Assembly: GCF_900454535.1 (NCBI RefSeq)
Contig: NZ_UGSP01000001.1
Coordinates: 679,501-743,500, forward strand
Source: Avibacterium avium
GTDB taxonomy: Bacteria; Pseudomonadota; Gammaproteobacteria; Enterobacterales; Pasteurellaceae
DNA length: 64,000 bases
Direction: 5' to 3'
The notes under the pieces were generated by a model. It was not told the DNA's origin, did no database searches, and worked only from the letters and a program-made list of their open reading frames with translations. The translations under genes were made by a program, and so were the position numbers. This document shows positions 30,178 through 37,296 of this stretch, one piece after another (the first letter of the stretch is position 1; the number at the start of each line of letters is the position of its first letter).

Positions 30178-31725
30178 CTATTCCACTTTAAACATCCCCA
30201 TCATACCGAGATTTTCATGTTCTAAAATATGGCAATGGTACATTTTCAACCCAGTATGTCCTTGCTTAAAGCGAATAATCACTTTTTCATAAGGGCGTAA
30301 ATTAACCACATCTTTTAACGCTCTGCCTTCTGGCTTAAAGGTTTTACCGTTTAACGTATGTTGAATTACTTCAAATTGAGTGCCGTGTAAATGGAATGGA
30401 TGATCCATATGGCTTTCATTGAAGATTTCCCACTGTTCCACTTCATTCAATTTGGTAACAAAATCAATACGGTTCATATCAAAGGTTTGACCGTTGATTA
30501 AGAACATACCATTCATCATTGGTGAAATAGGGTTGTCCGTTGGTGTTGTAGTAGCGTGATGTGTACCGTGATTCATCATTGGCATATTCGTATGGTTCAT
30601 CATTTTTTCACTAAAGCGAATTTGGCGAACCTGCTTTGGCTCATCCCAGTTAGGCAAGGACCTTAAGCTTTCAGGTAACTGAACAGGTTCTGATTTCACC
30701 TGAATTGTGGCTAAAGTGATATCTTTAGGCTGTTCTTGCACCATCATCTTACGGCGATCATAATAACCGCTTTGTAAATTGACTGTTCCTTGCGTTTCAC
30801 CCACCATAATCACTTCAACGCGTTCGGCTGGTGTAAGTAGCAGTTCATCAACAGGCGAGCGAGGTTTTTCAAGTAAACCACCTTCGGTACCCACCACAAT
30901 CCATTTCACCCCTGGAATGTTTAAACGAAAATAACGAGCGCTAGTGGCATTCCAAAGACGGATTCGTTCATTCGTTTTCACTTGAATCTGGGGCTGATAT
31001 TGACCGTTGATTAACACAAATTCACCCTCACGGCCGTTCATCCAATCTAACATCGTGTTTGCTGGAATGGTGCCATCGGCATTTAAACGCAGATCGGAAA
31101 TCACCCAATGTTGTTCAGGAAGGTGTGCAAGCGGATCATTTTTCGCTTTAACAACGAAAGTGCCTGCTAAGCCTTTATAGACTTGTTCGGAAACATGGTC
31201 ATGTGGATGAGGGTGGTACCAATATGTCCCAGCACTGCCTTGAGGTAGCGTAAAGCGATAGACTTTTTTCCCTTGCGGTTCAACCATATCCATCGGGTTA
31301 CCATCCGCCTCATTTGGTACATCTAAGCCGTGCCAATGTACTGTTGAGGGTTGTGGTAGGTGATTGATAAATTCAATTTCTACGGTGTCGCCTTCAAATA
31401 CTTCAATTTGTGGCCCTGGTAGTTGTCCGTTATAAGCCCAAAATTCCGTTTCTTTATTGTCTGCGAGGCGAATTTTAATTGGCTCTGCTTTTAAAGTGGC
31501 TTTGAATAGCCCTGCTTGAGTCGATTGATTAGCAAGTTTTGGCAATATCCCATTAAGCGATAAACCTGAAGGCATTGCCTCAGTTGGCATTAGGCCAGTA
31601 GGTACTGAATGCATCATCGCCATATTGCCATGTTGTGCGTGGTTCATCATATTCGCAAGGCTATAAAGCGAGCTACTGGCTAAGCTAATTCCAATTCCAT
31701 AACGTAAAAAATCTCGACGTTTCAT
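30178..31725 (-). CDS. cueO: multicopper oxidase (CueO-like)
   Basis: A 515-residue periplasmic oxidase that converts Cu(I) to less toxic Cu(II). The N-terminus MKRRDFLRYG is a twin-arginine signal. Copper ligands appear in order: HWHGLD, WYHPHPHD, HPFHLHG and the type 1 site HCHILEHENLGMMG with its Met. Met/His-rich stretches (for example MMNHAQHGNMAMMH near the N-terminus and MMNHTNMPMMNHGTHH around residue 380) fit Cu(I) binding. It is the second gene of an operon with the DUF411 gene, 12 bases downstream, under a MerR-type promoter. Confidence 0.92.
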   Translation of the reverse strand: MKRRDFLRYGIGISLASSSLYSLANMMNHAQHGNMAMMHSVPTGLMPTEAMPSGLSLNGILPKLANQSTQAGLFKATLKAEPIKIRLADNKETEFWAYNGQLPGPQIEVFEGDTVEIEFINHLPQPSTVHWHGLDVPNEADGNPMDMVEPQGKKVYRFTLPQGSAGTYWYHPHPHDHVSEQVYKGLAGTFVVKAKNDPLAHLPEQHWVISDLRLNADGTIPANTMLDWMNGREGEFVLINGQYQPQIQVKTNERIRLWNATSARYFRLNIPGVKWIVVGTEGGLLEKPRSPVDELLLTPAERVEVIMVGETQGTVNLQSGYYDRRKMMVQEQPKDITLATIQVKSEPVQLPESLRSLPNWDEPKQVRQIRFSEKMMNHTNMPMMNHGTHHATTTPTDNPISPMMNGMFLINGQTFDMNRIDFVTKLNEVEQWEIFNESHMDHPFHLHGTQFEVIQHTLNGKTFKPEGRALKDVVNLRPYEKVIIRFKQGHTGLKMYHCHILEHENLGMMGMFKVE

Positions 31726-31737
31726 TCTTTCACCCCC

Positions 31738-32193
31738 CTATTGGTTATAGGATTTGAACACTTCACTTTCACCGTTTTTCTTAATTAAAACAACATCATA
31801 AGGATCTTTGCGTCCGCCGTATGCTTCACCGTCCATACCTGGTGAACCAATCGGCATGCCAGGTGCGGACAAGCCAACTGCATCGGGTTTTTCTGCGAGT
31901 AAACGTTTGATATCCTCAGCAGGTACATGTCCTTCAATCACATAGCCATCAATCACTGCCGTGTGGCAAGAGGCGTGTTCATTTTTAATGTTAAAGCGCT
32001 TATGAGCATCATAATTGCCTGTTTCGTTGACTTTAATCTCAAAACCGTTTTTCTGCATATAGCTGATCCATTCATTACAACAGCCACAAGTCGGGCTTTT
32101 CCACACTTCCATAGAAAGTGTTTGTGCTTGAGCACAAGCGGTTATCCCTAAACTTAAAAGCAACAATGAGCGGGTGAATTTATGTAATTTCAT
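31738..32193 (-). CDS. DUF411 metal-binding periplasmic protein
   Basis: A 151-residue protein with a signal peptide (cleavage after AQA, about residue 23). It has the DUF411 hallmark WKSPTCGCCNEW, a CxCC metal site near the mature N-terminus, followed by NEHASCHTAVIDGYVIEGHVPA, which supplies a further Cys and His. DUF411 proteins often neighbour copper-resistance genes, which matches the downstream cueO. Probable role: periplasmic copper binding or delivery. Its promoter carries a perfect MerR-type dyad. Confidence 0.88.
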   Translation of the reverse strand: MKLHKFTRSLLLLSLGITACAQAQTLSMEVWKSPTCGCCNEWISYMQKNGFEIKVNETGNYDAHKRFNIKNEHASCHTAVIDGYVIEGHVPAEDIKRLLAEKPDAVGLSAPGMPIGSPGMDGEAYGGRKDPYDVVLIKKNGESEVFKSYNQ

Positions 32194-32215
32194 AAGATGT
32201 CCTTATTTTTATTGA

Positions 32216-32261
32216 GATGGAATGGCGCAATGTTAAAGCTTGACCTAGGGTTAAGGTCAAG
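32216..32261 (-). promoter_or_regulatory. MerR-type (CueR-like) promoter of DUF411-cueO
   Basis: On the minus strand -35 TTGACC and -10 TAACAT are separated by 19 bp, the long spacer typical of MerR-activated promoters. The spacer holds the dyad CTTGACCT-N7-AGGTCAAG (32239-32261), with perfect 8-bp arms. The dyad resembles CueR/HmrR operators and differs from the operator of the MerR gene at 33169, so the regulator may lie elsewhere. Confidence 0.78.
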
Positions 32262-32353
32262 TAATCTGAAAAAATTCTATCATTTGAAAATTTTTCTCAA
32301 AATCCTACTGCTTGTAGTAGAGATATGCCAACGTACCATCCACTATTATTTTT

Positions 32354-33073
32354 GGGGCTGTACTAGATAACTAGAATAAATTCTGCTTTACTAAATGTTC
32401 TAAAATGGAAATTTGAACTTTTATTTCACTGTGGTTAAAACGCCATTCACATTCCTTCAAATACAGTTCAAAATGCTCTTTGGGAATGCCGTTAAACTTC
32501 CGTAAGTGGCGTTTTGCCTGATTCCAAAAGTTCTCAATTCCGTTAATATGATTTTGTCGTTCAGCAAAATGTGTGCTGTGATTGATGCGAAAGTAGCTAA
32601 ACTCACTCACATCAAGTACATCATAGCTTTTGTAACAATCAGTATAAACAATACTGTCAGGCTTTACCTGCTCACGTATTATCAGCAATAAAGTGGCAGT
32701 TTGCGTATTGGGCACAGCAACGGTGTAAACCTTGCCGTTGCGCTTCAGAAGCCCGAATACAGCCACTTTGCCGGCTGCCCCGCGACCGCGTTTGCCTTTG
32801 CGCTGTCCGCCAAAATAGCTTTCATCAACCTCTACTTCGCCATCAAACATTTCCAGATGCGGGCTGTTATGGAAAATCAGTAAACGTAAACGATGAAAAT
32901 AATAGGCAGCAGTGTTTTTATTAACGCCGACTAATTGAGCTGCAGTGCGAGCACTAACACCCGCAATAAACAGTTCAATCAGTTTGTTTTGCTTGTACTG
33001 ACTTAAACGACTTCTTCTCATAGGGATTATTCTAACCTGAAATTAGATTTCCCTAGTTATCTAGTACAGCCCC
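32354..33073 (-). mobile_element. IS1016-like element (IS1595 family), type B, intact
   Basis: A 720-bp element with perfect 21-bp terminal inverted repeats starting GGGGCTGTACTAGATAAC. It encodes one intact transposase. No target duplication is visible: the left flank is TTATTTTT and the right TTAAATAT. It separates the copper module from the cadmium/zinc and arsenic module. Confidence 0.92.
32371..33021 (-). CDS. IS1595-family transposase (ISXO2-like), intact
   Basis: A 216-residue transposase. It has an N-terminal HTH region (GVSARTAAQLVGVNKNTAAY), then the catalytic core with DESYFGGQRKGKRGRG, YTDCYKSYDVLD and HINGIENFWNQAKRHLRK. Unlike the type A copies it has no internal stop (VFGLLKRNGKV at the site of their TGA), so it is the one element here that might still move and could act on related ends in trans. 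Confidence 0.92.
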   Translation of the reverse strand: MRRSRLSQYKQNKLIELFIAGVSARTAAQLVGVNKNTAAYYFHRLRLLIFHNSPHLEMFDGEVEVDESYFGGQRKGKRGRGAAGKVAVFGLLKRNGKVYTVAVPNTQTATLLLIIREQVKPDSIVYTDCYKSYDVLDVSEFSYFRINHSTHFAERQNHINGIENFWNQAKRHLRKFNGIPKEHFELYLKECEWRFNHSEIKVQISILEHLVKQNLF

Positions 33074-33087
33074 TTAAATATTTGTTT

Positions 33088-33122
33088 AAAACACCGTTTG
33101 GAGCAATTCAAGCGGTGTTTTT
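33088..33122. terminator. hairpin terminator downstream of the merR gene
   Basis: AAAACACCG-TTTG pairs with CAA-G-CGGTGTTTT, bounded by T runs on both strands. An almost identical hairpin follows the CDF gene at 34257-34293, and in both cases an uptake-like palindrome comes about 30 bases later. Confidence 0.7.
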
Positions 33123-33147
33123 GTGTGGAAATTTTGCAAAAATGAAC

Positions 33148-33164
33148 TTTCAGGCTGCCTGAAA
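33148..33164. repeat. Neisseriaceae-type DNA uptake sequence, copy 1
   Basis: A 17-bp near-palindrome (TTTCAGGC-T-GCCTGAAA). On the plus strand it contains AGGCTGCCTGAA, matching the dialect described for Simonsiella, and on the minus strand AGGCAGCCTGAA, matching that described for Kingella. Confidence 0.75.
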
Positions 33165-33168
33165 AACA

Positions 33169-33567
33169 TTATCCTTTATCTTTAATACTTTTAATGATTT
33201 GACAATTTTCAATTTCTTTATTTTGACAACCAATAATTTGTTCCAAAAATGATTTAACTTCTTGTAATTGCTTAATTTGTTCGTTGATATGTGATAAATG
33301 TTTTTGGGTTAATTCATCAACATCATCACATTGATGATTGGGAGTTGTTTGAAATGTCAATAAGACCTGAATGTCATTTAAAGAAAAACCGATATTGCGA
33401 CAAGTTTTAATAAAGCGTAATTGTTCTAGCTGATTTTCATCAAAAACTCGGTAGCCATTAGCTTGAAAAGTTGGCTTGATTAAGCCTTGTTTTTCATAAT
33501 AACGAATGGTTTCTAAATGCACGCCTGTTTGTTCACTGGCTTGTTTAATTTGAAAAATTTTTGACAT
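33169..33567 (-). CDS. MerR-family metal-responsive regulator (CadR/ZntR-like)
   Basis: A 132-residue regulator. The start is taken at 33567 (MSKIFQIKQASEQTGV) because it gives the normal MerR N-terminus; the frame is open 27 codons further upstream but that would cross its own promoter. The HTH is QIKQASEQTGVHLETIRYYEKQGLI. The dimer helix and C-terminal part include cysteines in HQCDDVDELTQ and IIGCQNKEIENCQ, positions fitting Cd/Pb/Zn sensors. It is divergent from the CDF exporter gene with one operator between them. Confidence 0.87.
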   Translation of the reverse strand: MSKIFQIKQASEQTGVHLETIRYYEKQGLIKPTFQANGYRVFDENQLEQLRFIKTCRNIGFSLNDIQVLLTFQTTPNHQCDDVDELTQKHLSHINEQIKQLQEVKSFLEQIIGCQNKEIENCQIIKSIKDKG

Positions 33568-33572
33568 TGTAC

Positions 33573-33603
33573 TTGACTCTGTAATAACTACGGAGTTTAT
33601 ATT
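33573..33603 (+). promoter_or_regulatory. MerR-type divergent promoter of the CDF gene
   Basis: -35 TTGACT and -10 TATATT are separated by 19 bp. The dyad ACTCTGTA-N5-TACGGAGT (33576-33596) fills the spacer. This is the classical arrangement for CadR/ZntR/MerR activation of an efflux gene. Confidence 0.85.
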
Positions 33604-33636
33604 ATAGCAAATTTCAATCATCTTTCGGAGTTTGTT

Positions 33637-34251
33637 ATGGCGTGCCAAAGTTGTTGCAGTTCAAATCAGCCCATTCATCAATCACCCAAGTACAAAAAAG
33701 CCTTGTGGATTGTCTTGATATTAAATTTATCAATGTTCTTTGTGGAAATTGTAATGGGGATTAAATCGGGTTCAACTTCGCTGTTGTCGGACAGCTTGGA
33801 TTTCTTGGGCGATAGTGCCAATTATTTGATAAGTTTGATTGTTTTGCCAATGGCATTAAGTTACCGTGCCAAAGCATCTATGGTTAAGGGGCTAACGATG
33901 GGCGTTTTTGGCTTATTTATTTTAATTACAACCATTTATCGTGCGTTTTATGGGGAAATTCCCAGTTATAGCGAAATGAGTATTGTGGGATTTTTGGCGT
34001 TATTGGTGAATGTGTCGGCATTGTTGATATTATTAAAATTCCGTGATGGCGACAGTAATGTCCGAAGTGTATGGGTATGTTCTCGCAATGATGCGATTGG
34101 TAATGTGGCAGTGATTTTGGCTGGCATAGCAGTTTATTTTTTTCAATCAAAATATCCGGATTTAATTGTGGCGTTTATTTTGGCATTTTTAGCATTACAA
34201 GCCAGTCAAGAAATCATCAAAAGGGCTTGGGTGGAAGTAAAAGTCAGTTAA
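33637..34251 (+). CDS. CDF-family cation efflux protein (CzcD-like)
   Basis: A 204-residue inner-membrane protein that should export Zn, Cd or Co in exchange for protons. Six hydrophobic segments are visible. The metal-site segments are SDSLDFLGDSANY (second helix) and SRNDAIGNV (fifth helix). It starts with a Cys-rich leader MACQSCCSS, a possible metal-capture motif, and it lacks the cytoplasmic C-terminal domain of larger CDF proteins. Divergent from and probably activated by the MerR-family gene. Confidence 0.88.
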   Translation: MACQSCCSSNQPIHQSPKYKKALWIVLILNLSMFFVEIVMGIKSGSTSLLSDSLDFLGDSANYLISLIVLPMALSYRAKASMVKGLTMGVFGLFILITTIYRAFYGEIPSYSEMSIVGFLALLVNVSALLILLKFRDGDSNVRSVWVCSRNDAIGNVAVILAGIAVYFFQSKYPDLIVAFILAFLALQASQEIIKRAWVEVKVS

Positions 34252-34256
34252 TTTAT

Positions 34257-34293
34257 AAACACCGTTTGAATTTGATTTTCAAGCGGTGTTTTT
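34257..34293 (+). terminator. hairpin terminator of the CDF gene
   Basis: AAACACCG-TTTGAA pairs with TTCAA-G-CGGTGTTT, followed by further T. Nearly the same as the hairpin at 33088-33122. Confidence 0.75.
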
Positions 34294-34316
34294 GTTTGAG
34301 AATTTTGCAAAATAAC

Positions 34317-34333
34317 TTTCAGGCAGCCTGAAA
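34317..34333. repeat. Neisseriaceae-type DNA uptake sequence, copy 2
   Basis: Palindrome TTTCAGGC-A-GCCTGAAA; the plus strand reads AGGCAGCCTGAA (Kingella dialect). It lies between the convergent CDF and acr3 genes, the usual intergenic position for such repeats. Confidence 0.75.
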
Positions 34334-34336
34334 AAC

Positions 34337-35350
34337 CTACACCCCTTTATTTTCCAGCGATTTTCGGTTTATCCACCACACCAGCGACAACATCACAGGC
34401 ACTTCAACCAACACGCCCACCACCGTTGCCAATGCCGCCCCTGAATTTAAACCAAATAAAGCAATCGCCACCGCCACCGCCAATTCAAAAAAATTGCTTG
34501 TGCCGATTAAGCAAGCAGGGGCGGAAATGGCGTGGGGCAATTTAAGCCATTTTGCCCAAATCGCACTCAAGGCAAAAATGCCGTAAGTCTGCACCAATAA
34601 AGGAATGGCAATCAGCAGGATAATCATCGGCTTATCCACAATGGTTTGTGCCTGAAACGCAAACAACAGCACCACCGTCAATAACAATCCCAAGATAGAC
34701 AAAGGCTTAAAACGCTGGCTGAATTGGCGAATTTTGTGTTCATCTTGCAAAGATTTGCGAGTGGCAACTCCCACAAGCAAAGGCAACACCAAATACAGCA
34801 ACACGCTAAAAAACAGCGTATCCCACGGGATTGTGATGTCGTTGATACCCAAAAGTAGCCCAGCAATCGGGGCAAAGGCAAAAATCATAATCACATCATT
34901 TAAAGACACTTGCACCAGCGTGTAATTGGGGTCGCCTTTGACCAGTTGAGACCAAACAAAAACCATTGCCGTACAAGGTGCAACCCCAAGCAAAATCATA
35001 CCTGCAATGTATTCGTTTGCCGATTGTTCATCTACCCAGCCAGCAAAAAACACCTTAAAAAACAACCAGCCAACAAGTGCCATCGTAAAAGGCTTAATCA
35101 ACCAATTCACCGTTAAAGTCAGCCACAGCCCTTTGGGATTGTGGCGGATATTTTTAATGGCAAGCCAGTCAATTTGTATCATCATCGGATAAATCATCAG
35201 CCAAATCAGCACCGCAATCGGCAAATTGATTTGAGCCACCTGCATTGTGGCAATCCATTGAAAATAAGGTGTAAACCAAATACCCAGCCCCACGCCAAGC
35301 AAAATCGCCAACCCCACCCACACACTCAAAAATCGTTCAAAAATGCCCAT
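34337..35350 (-). CDS. acr3: arsenite efflux permease Acr3
   Basis: A 337-residue inner-membrane arsenite exporter with about ten hydrophobic segments. The start at 35350 ([19 protein letters not shown]) gives the usual Acr3 N-terminus; the frame is open 17 codons further but inside arsC. Family motifs include the Cys-containing [17 protein letters not shown] (the essential Cys of Acr3), [14 protein letters not shown] and the C-terminal [16 protein letters not shown]. The start follows the arsC stop by one base. Confidence 0.95.
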   Translation of the reverse strand: MGIFERFLSVWVGLAILLGVGLGIWFTPYFQWIATMQVAQINLPIAVLIWLMIYPMMIQIDWLAIKNIRHNPKGLWLTLTVNWLIKPFTMALVGWLFFKVFFAGWVDEQSANEYIAGMILLGVAPCTAMVFVWSQLVKGDPNYTLVQVSLNDVIMIFAFAPIAGLLLGINDITIPWDTLFFSVLLYLVLPLLVGVATRKSLQDEHKIRQFSQRFKPLSILGLLLTVVLLFAFQAQTIVDKPMIILLIAIPLLVQTYGIFALSAIWAKWLKLPHAISAPACLIGTSNFFELAVAVAIALFGLNSGAALATVVGVLVEVPVMLSLVWWINRKSLENKGV

Positions 35351-35351
35351 T

Positions 35352-35762
35352 TTATGCCCCTTGTACGCGGATGATTTCGCCATCTTCTTTGACAAAATCA
35401 CTGTGTAATACCACAGGTGAAATGCTCAGAAACACTTCGCTTGGACGGCACAAACGCACGCCTTTTTCGGTGATGACAATCGGGCGGTTGATTAAAATGG
35501 GGGCGGTTAGCATTGCCTTGATGATGTCGTTGTCACTCACCTCGTTGTCCAAATTAAATTGTTGATATTCAGGCACATTACTTCGCAAAAGCTCTCTGGG
35601 CGTGATGTTCATTTGCTTAATCAGTTGGCGTAGTGTGCGTTCATCGGGCGGGGTGTCCAGATAATGAATAATGGTCGGCTCAATGCCCAAATGGCGAATC
35701 AAAGCCAGCGTGTTGCGAGAAGTACCACATTTGGGATTGTGATAAATGCTGATTGGGTGCAT
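35352..35762 (-). CDS. arsC: arsenate reductase, glutaredoxin-dependent ArsC
   Basis: A 136-residue enzyme that reduces arsenate to arsenite for export. The catalytic Cys lies in [16 protein letters not shown] (about residue 12). The family signature [20 protein letters not shown] carries the conserved Arg residues. AAGGAA precedes the ATG. An ArsR-like palindrome sits directly upstream, so the gene may have its own regulated promoter. It is coupled to acr3 with a one-base gap. Confidence 0.95.
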   Translation of the reverse strand: MHPISIYHNPKCGTSRNTLALIRHLGIEPTIIHYLDTPPDERTLRQLIKQMNITPRELLRSNVPEYQQFNLDNEVSDNDIIKAMLTAPILINRPIVITEKGVRLCRPSEVFLSISPVVLHSDFVKEDGEIIRVQGA

Positions 35763-35774
35763 AGTATGTTCCTT

Positions 35775-35796
35775 ACTTCAAGAGTTATTGAAATGA
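35775..35796 (-). promoter_or_regulatory. second ArsR-like operator, upstream of arsC
   Basis: Matches the arsR operator at 36174-36195 in 19 of 22 positions (right half TATTGAAATGA identical, left half ACTTCAAGA). It ends 12 bp before the arsC start. Confidence 0.65.
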
Positions 35797-35813
35797 ATGG
35801 GCAAAAAAATTTG

Positions 35814-36143
35814 CTAACACGATTGGCAAAATTTTTCGCAATCGCCACCGCTTGCGTTTTCACAACAGCGATGCAATAAAAACTCAATCAAGCCGTTCAT
35901 CATCGCCAAATTGGCGAAATAACGGACAAATTTTCCCTGCTGTTCACTGTAAACAAGGTTGGCGTTTGCCAAAGTTTTTAAGTGAAACGACAGATTATTG
36001 GGGGCAAGATTGAGCTGTTTTGCCAAATCGCCCGCCACCATACCACGCCCCCCTTCGGCGGTCAGAGCTTGGAAAATGGCAAGGCGTGTGGGCGAAGCAA
36101 GACTTTCAAACAGTTTGCTGGCGTGTTCGGTGTTCATATTCAT
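35814..36143 (-). CDS. arsR: ArsR-family arsenic-responsive repressor
   Basis: A 109-residue winged-helix repressor (LFESLASPTRLAIFQAL, then LNLAPNNLSFHLKTLANANLV as recognition region). The C-terminus is Cys-rich (HRCCENASGGDCEKFCQSC), a likely arsenite-sensing site placed differently from the ELCVCDL helix of classical ArsR. Two starts are possible (36143 and 36137). The promoter's -10 box ends only 8 bases before the first ATG, so the message would have almost no 5' leader. Confidence 0.93.
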   Translation of the reverse strand: MNMNTEHASKLFESLASPTRLAIFQALTAEGGRGMVAGDLAKQLNLAPNNLSFHLKTLANANLVYSEQQGKFVRYFANLAMMNGLIEFLLHRCCENASGGDCEKFCQSC

Positions 36144-36151
36144 AGGCGGTT

Positions 36152-36195
36152 AGTATAGCAGGGTGTGTTTTTCATTTCAATAGGTATTGAAATGA
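36152..36195 (-). promoter_or_regulatory. arsR promoter and operator
   Basis: On the minus strand -35 TTGAAA (36175-36180) and -10 TATACT (36152-36157) are spaced 17 bp. The -35 lies inside the palindrome ATTTCAATA-N2-TATTGAAAT (36174-36193), a site where ArsR binding would exclude RNA polymerase. Confidence 0.82.
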
Positions 36196-36205
36196 TGTTT
36201 GTGTG

Positions 36206-36220
36206 TTCAGGTAGCCTGAA
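36206..36220 (-). repeat. Neisseriaceae-type DNA uptake sequence, copy 3
   Basis: The minus strand reads AGGCTACCTGAA (36206-36217 on the plus strand), matching the dialect described for Eikenella. It lies between arsR and the right IS. Confidence 0.7.
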
Positions 36221-36226
36221 AATTTA

Positions 36227-36944
36227 GGGGCTGTAGTAGATTAGCAACAATGCTATACTACAAAAATGAAGATAACATATTGTAAATTAGAGAAATCCAT
36301 ACAGAAAAAACTGCTTGAGTTTTTTGTCGCAGAAGTTACTGCAAGAACAGCAGCAAATTTGCTAGATATTCAACCGAATACAGCCGCTTTGTTCTACCAT
36401 AAAATCAGGCTTGTGATTGGCTATCATTTATCCCTTGAAGTTAACGAGATTTTTGGGGGGGGGGGGAAATTGAACTAGACGAAAGCTATTTTGGTGGTCA
36501 TCGAAAGGGAAAACGAGGACGAGGAGCGGCTGGAAAAGTTGCTGTTTTTGGGTGACTAAAACGACAAGGAAAGGTATTTACTGTTGTGGTTGAAAACACC
36601 AAGAGTGAAACATTACTCCCTGTTATTAAAAGAAAAATCAAGCCTGATAGCTGGGTTTATACGGACACTTATCGCAGTTATGATGCGCTTGATATGAGTG
36701 AATTTCACCACGAACGAATCAATCATTCCGAGCTATTTGCGGTGAAACAAAATCATATTAATGGCATTGATAATTTTTGGAATCAGGCGAAGCGGATACT
36801 GCGAAAATATAATGGAATTAACCGAAAAAACTTTCCTTTATTCTTGAAGGAATGTGAATTTCGGTTTAACTTTGGGACACCAAAAGAGCAGTTAAAAATA
36901 TTGCGAAAATGGTGTGAAATTTAGGGCTAATCTACTACAGCTCC
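36227..36944 (+). mobile_element. IS1595-family element, type A, right copy (inactive)
   Basis: A 718-bp element with the same ends as the left copy (GGGGCTGTAGTAGATTAGC); the distal end reads CAGCTCC instead of CAGCCCC. It is in opposite orientation to the left copy, so the two frame the island as inverted repeats. Larger than the left copy mainly because of an expanded G tract. Confidence 0.9.
36266..36924 (+). pseudogene. IS1595-family transposase, type A right copy
   Basis: Starts MKITYCKLEKSIQKKLLEFF with an intact N-terminus. A run of 12 G at about 36455-36466 replaces GAGGGGG of the left copy (+5 bases) and shifts the frame just before LDESYFGG. The same in-frame TGA after KVAVFG as in the left copy follows. 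The rest (from MVENTKSETLLPVIKRKI to RKWCEI) is open. Confidence 0.87.
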
Positions 36945-36952
36945 TAAATTTT

Positions 36953-37224
36953 TAACAACGTTTAAACATATCATCCGTTATTGGGAATTATATTTGGAAA
37001 ATAGTAAACTCAAAATTAGCGAGGAAATAAAGAATCGAGATTATTGGATTAGACATATTGGACACGAAGATAAAAAAATCTCTCGTATTATCGTAAGCCT
37101 TAATTTATGTGGACAGCCAGCGCTTGCAAAGCAGTTGCAACATATTGCTATTCAATTAGGAATGGAGAAAGGTACACCAAAACCTGAAACAGTTGAAATT
37201 TGGAAGCGGTTATTAGATGAATAG
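36953..37224 (+). pseudogene. C-terminal fragment of an unidentified protein at the island's right edge
   Basis: About 90 open codons without a good start: a TTG at 36994 (ENSKLKISEEIK) has no clear ribosome site, and the frame is open back into the IS. It contains RDYWIRHIGHEDKKISRIIV and ends WKRLLDE. I recognise no domain. If the island is removed at the near-matching 8-bp flanks, the frame joins exactly to the truncated regulator at 28863-29178, but the sequence does not resemble a WYL domain. A terminator follows. Confidence 0.5.
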
Positions 37225-37245
37225 GCTAAAATCAGCGTTTTCAGC

Positions 37246-37275
37246 AAAAAATGGCACGTTAAGCGTGCCATTTTT
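37246..37275. terminator. bidirectional terminator
   Basis: AAAATGGCACG and CGTGCCATTTT with a 6-base loop, flanked by A and T runs; it separates the fragment at 36953 from the convergent darP gene. Confidence 0.85.
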
Positions 37276-37296
37276 ATTGGGATATGTGGGGACAAA

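Noticed and set aside
32346..33081. Target-site duplication around the type B IS
   Set aside because: The flanks TTATTTTT and TTAAATAT do not match. The 9-mer TTAAATATT right of it also occurs left of the left type A copy, but in AT-rich sequence this is weak evidence.
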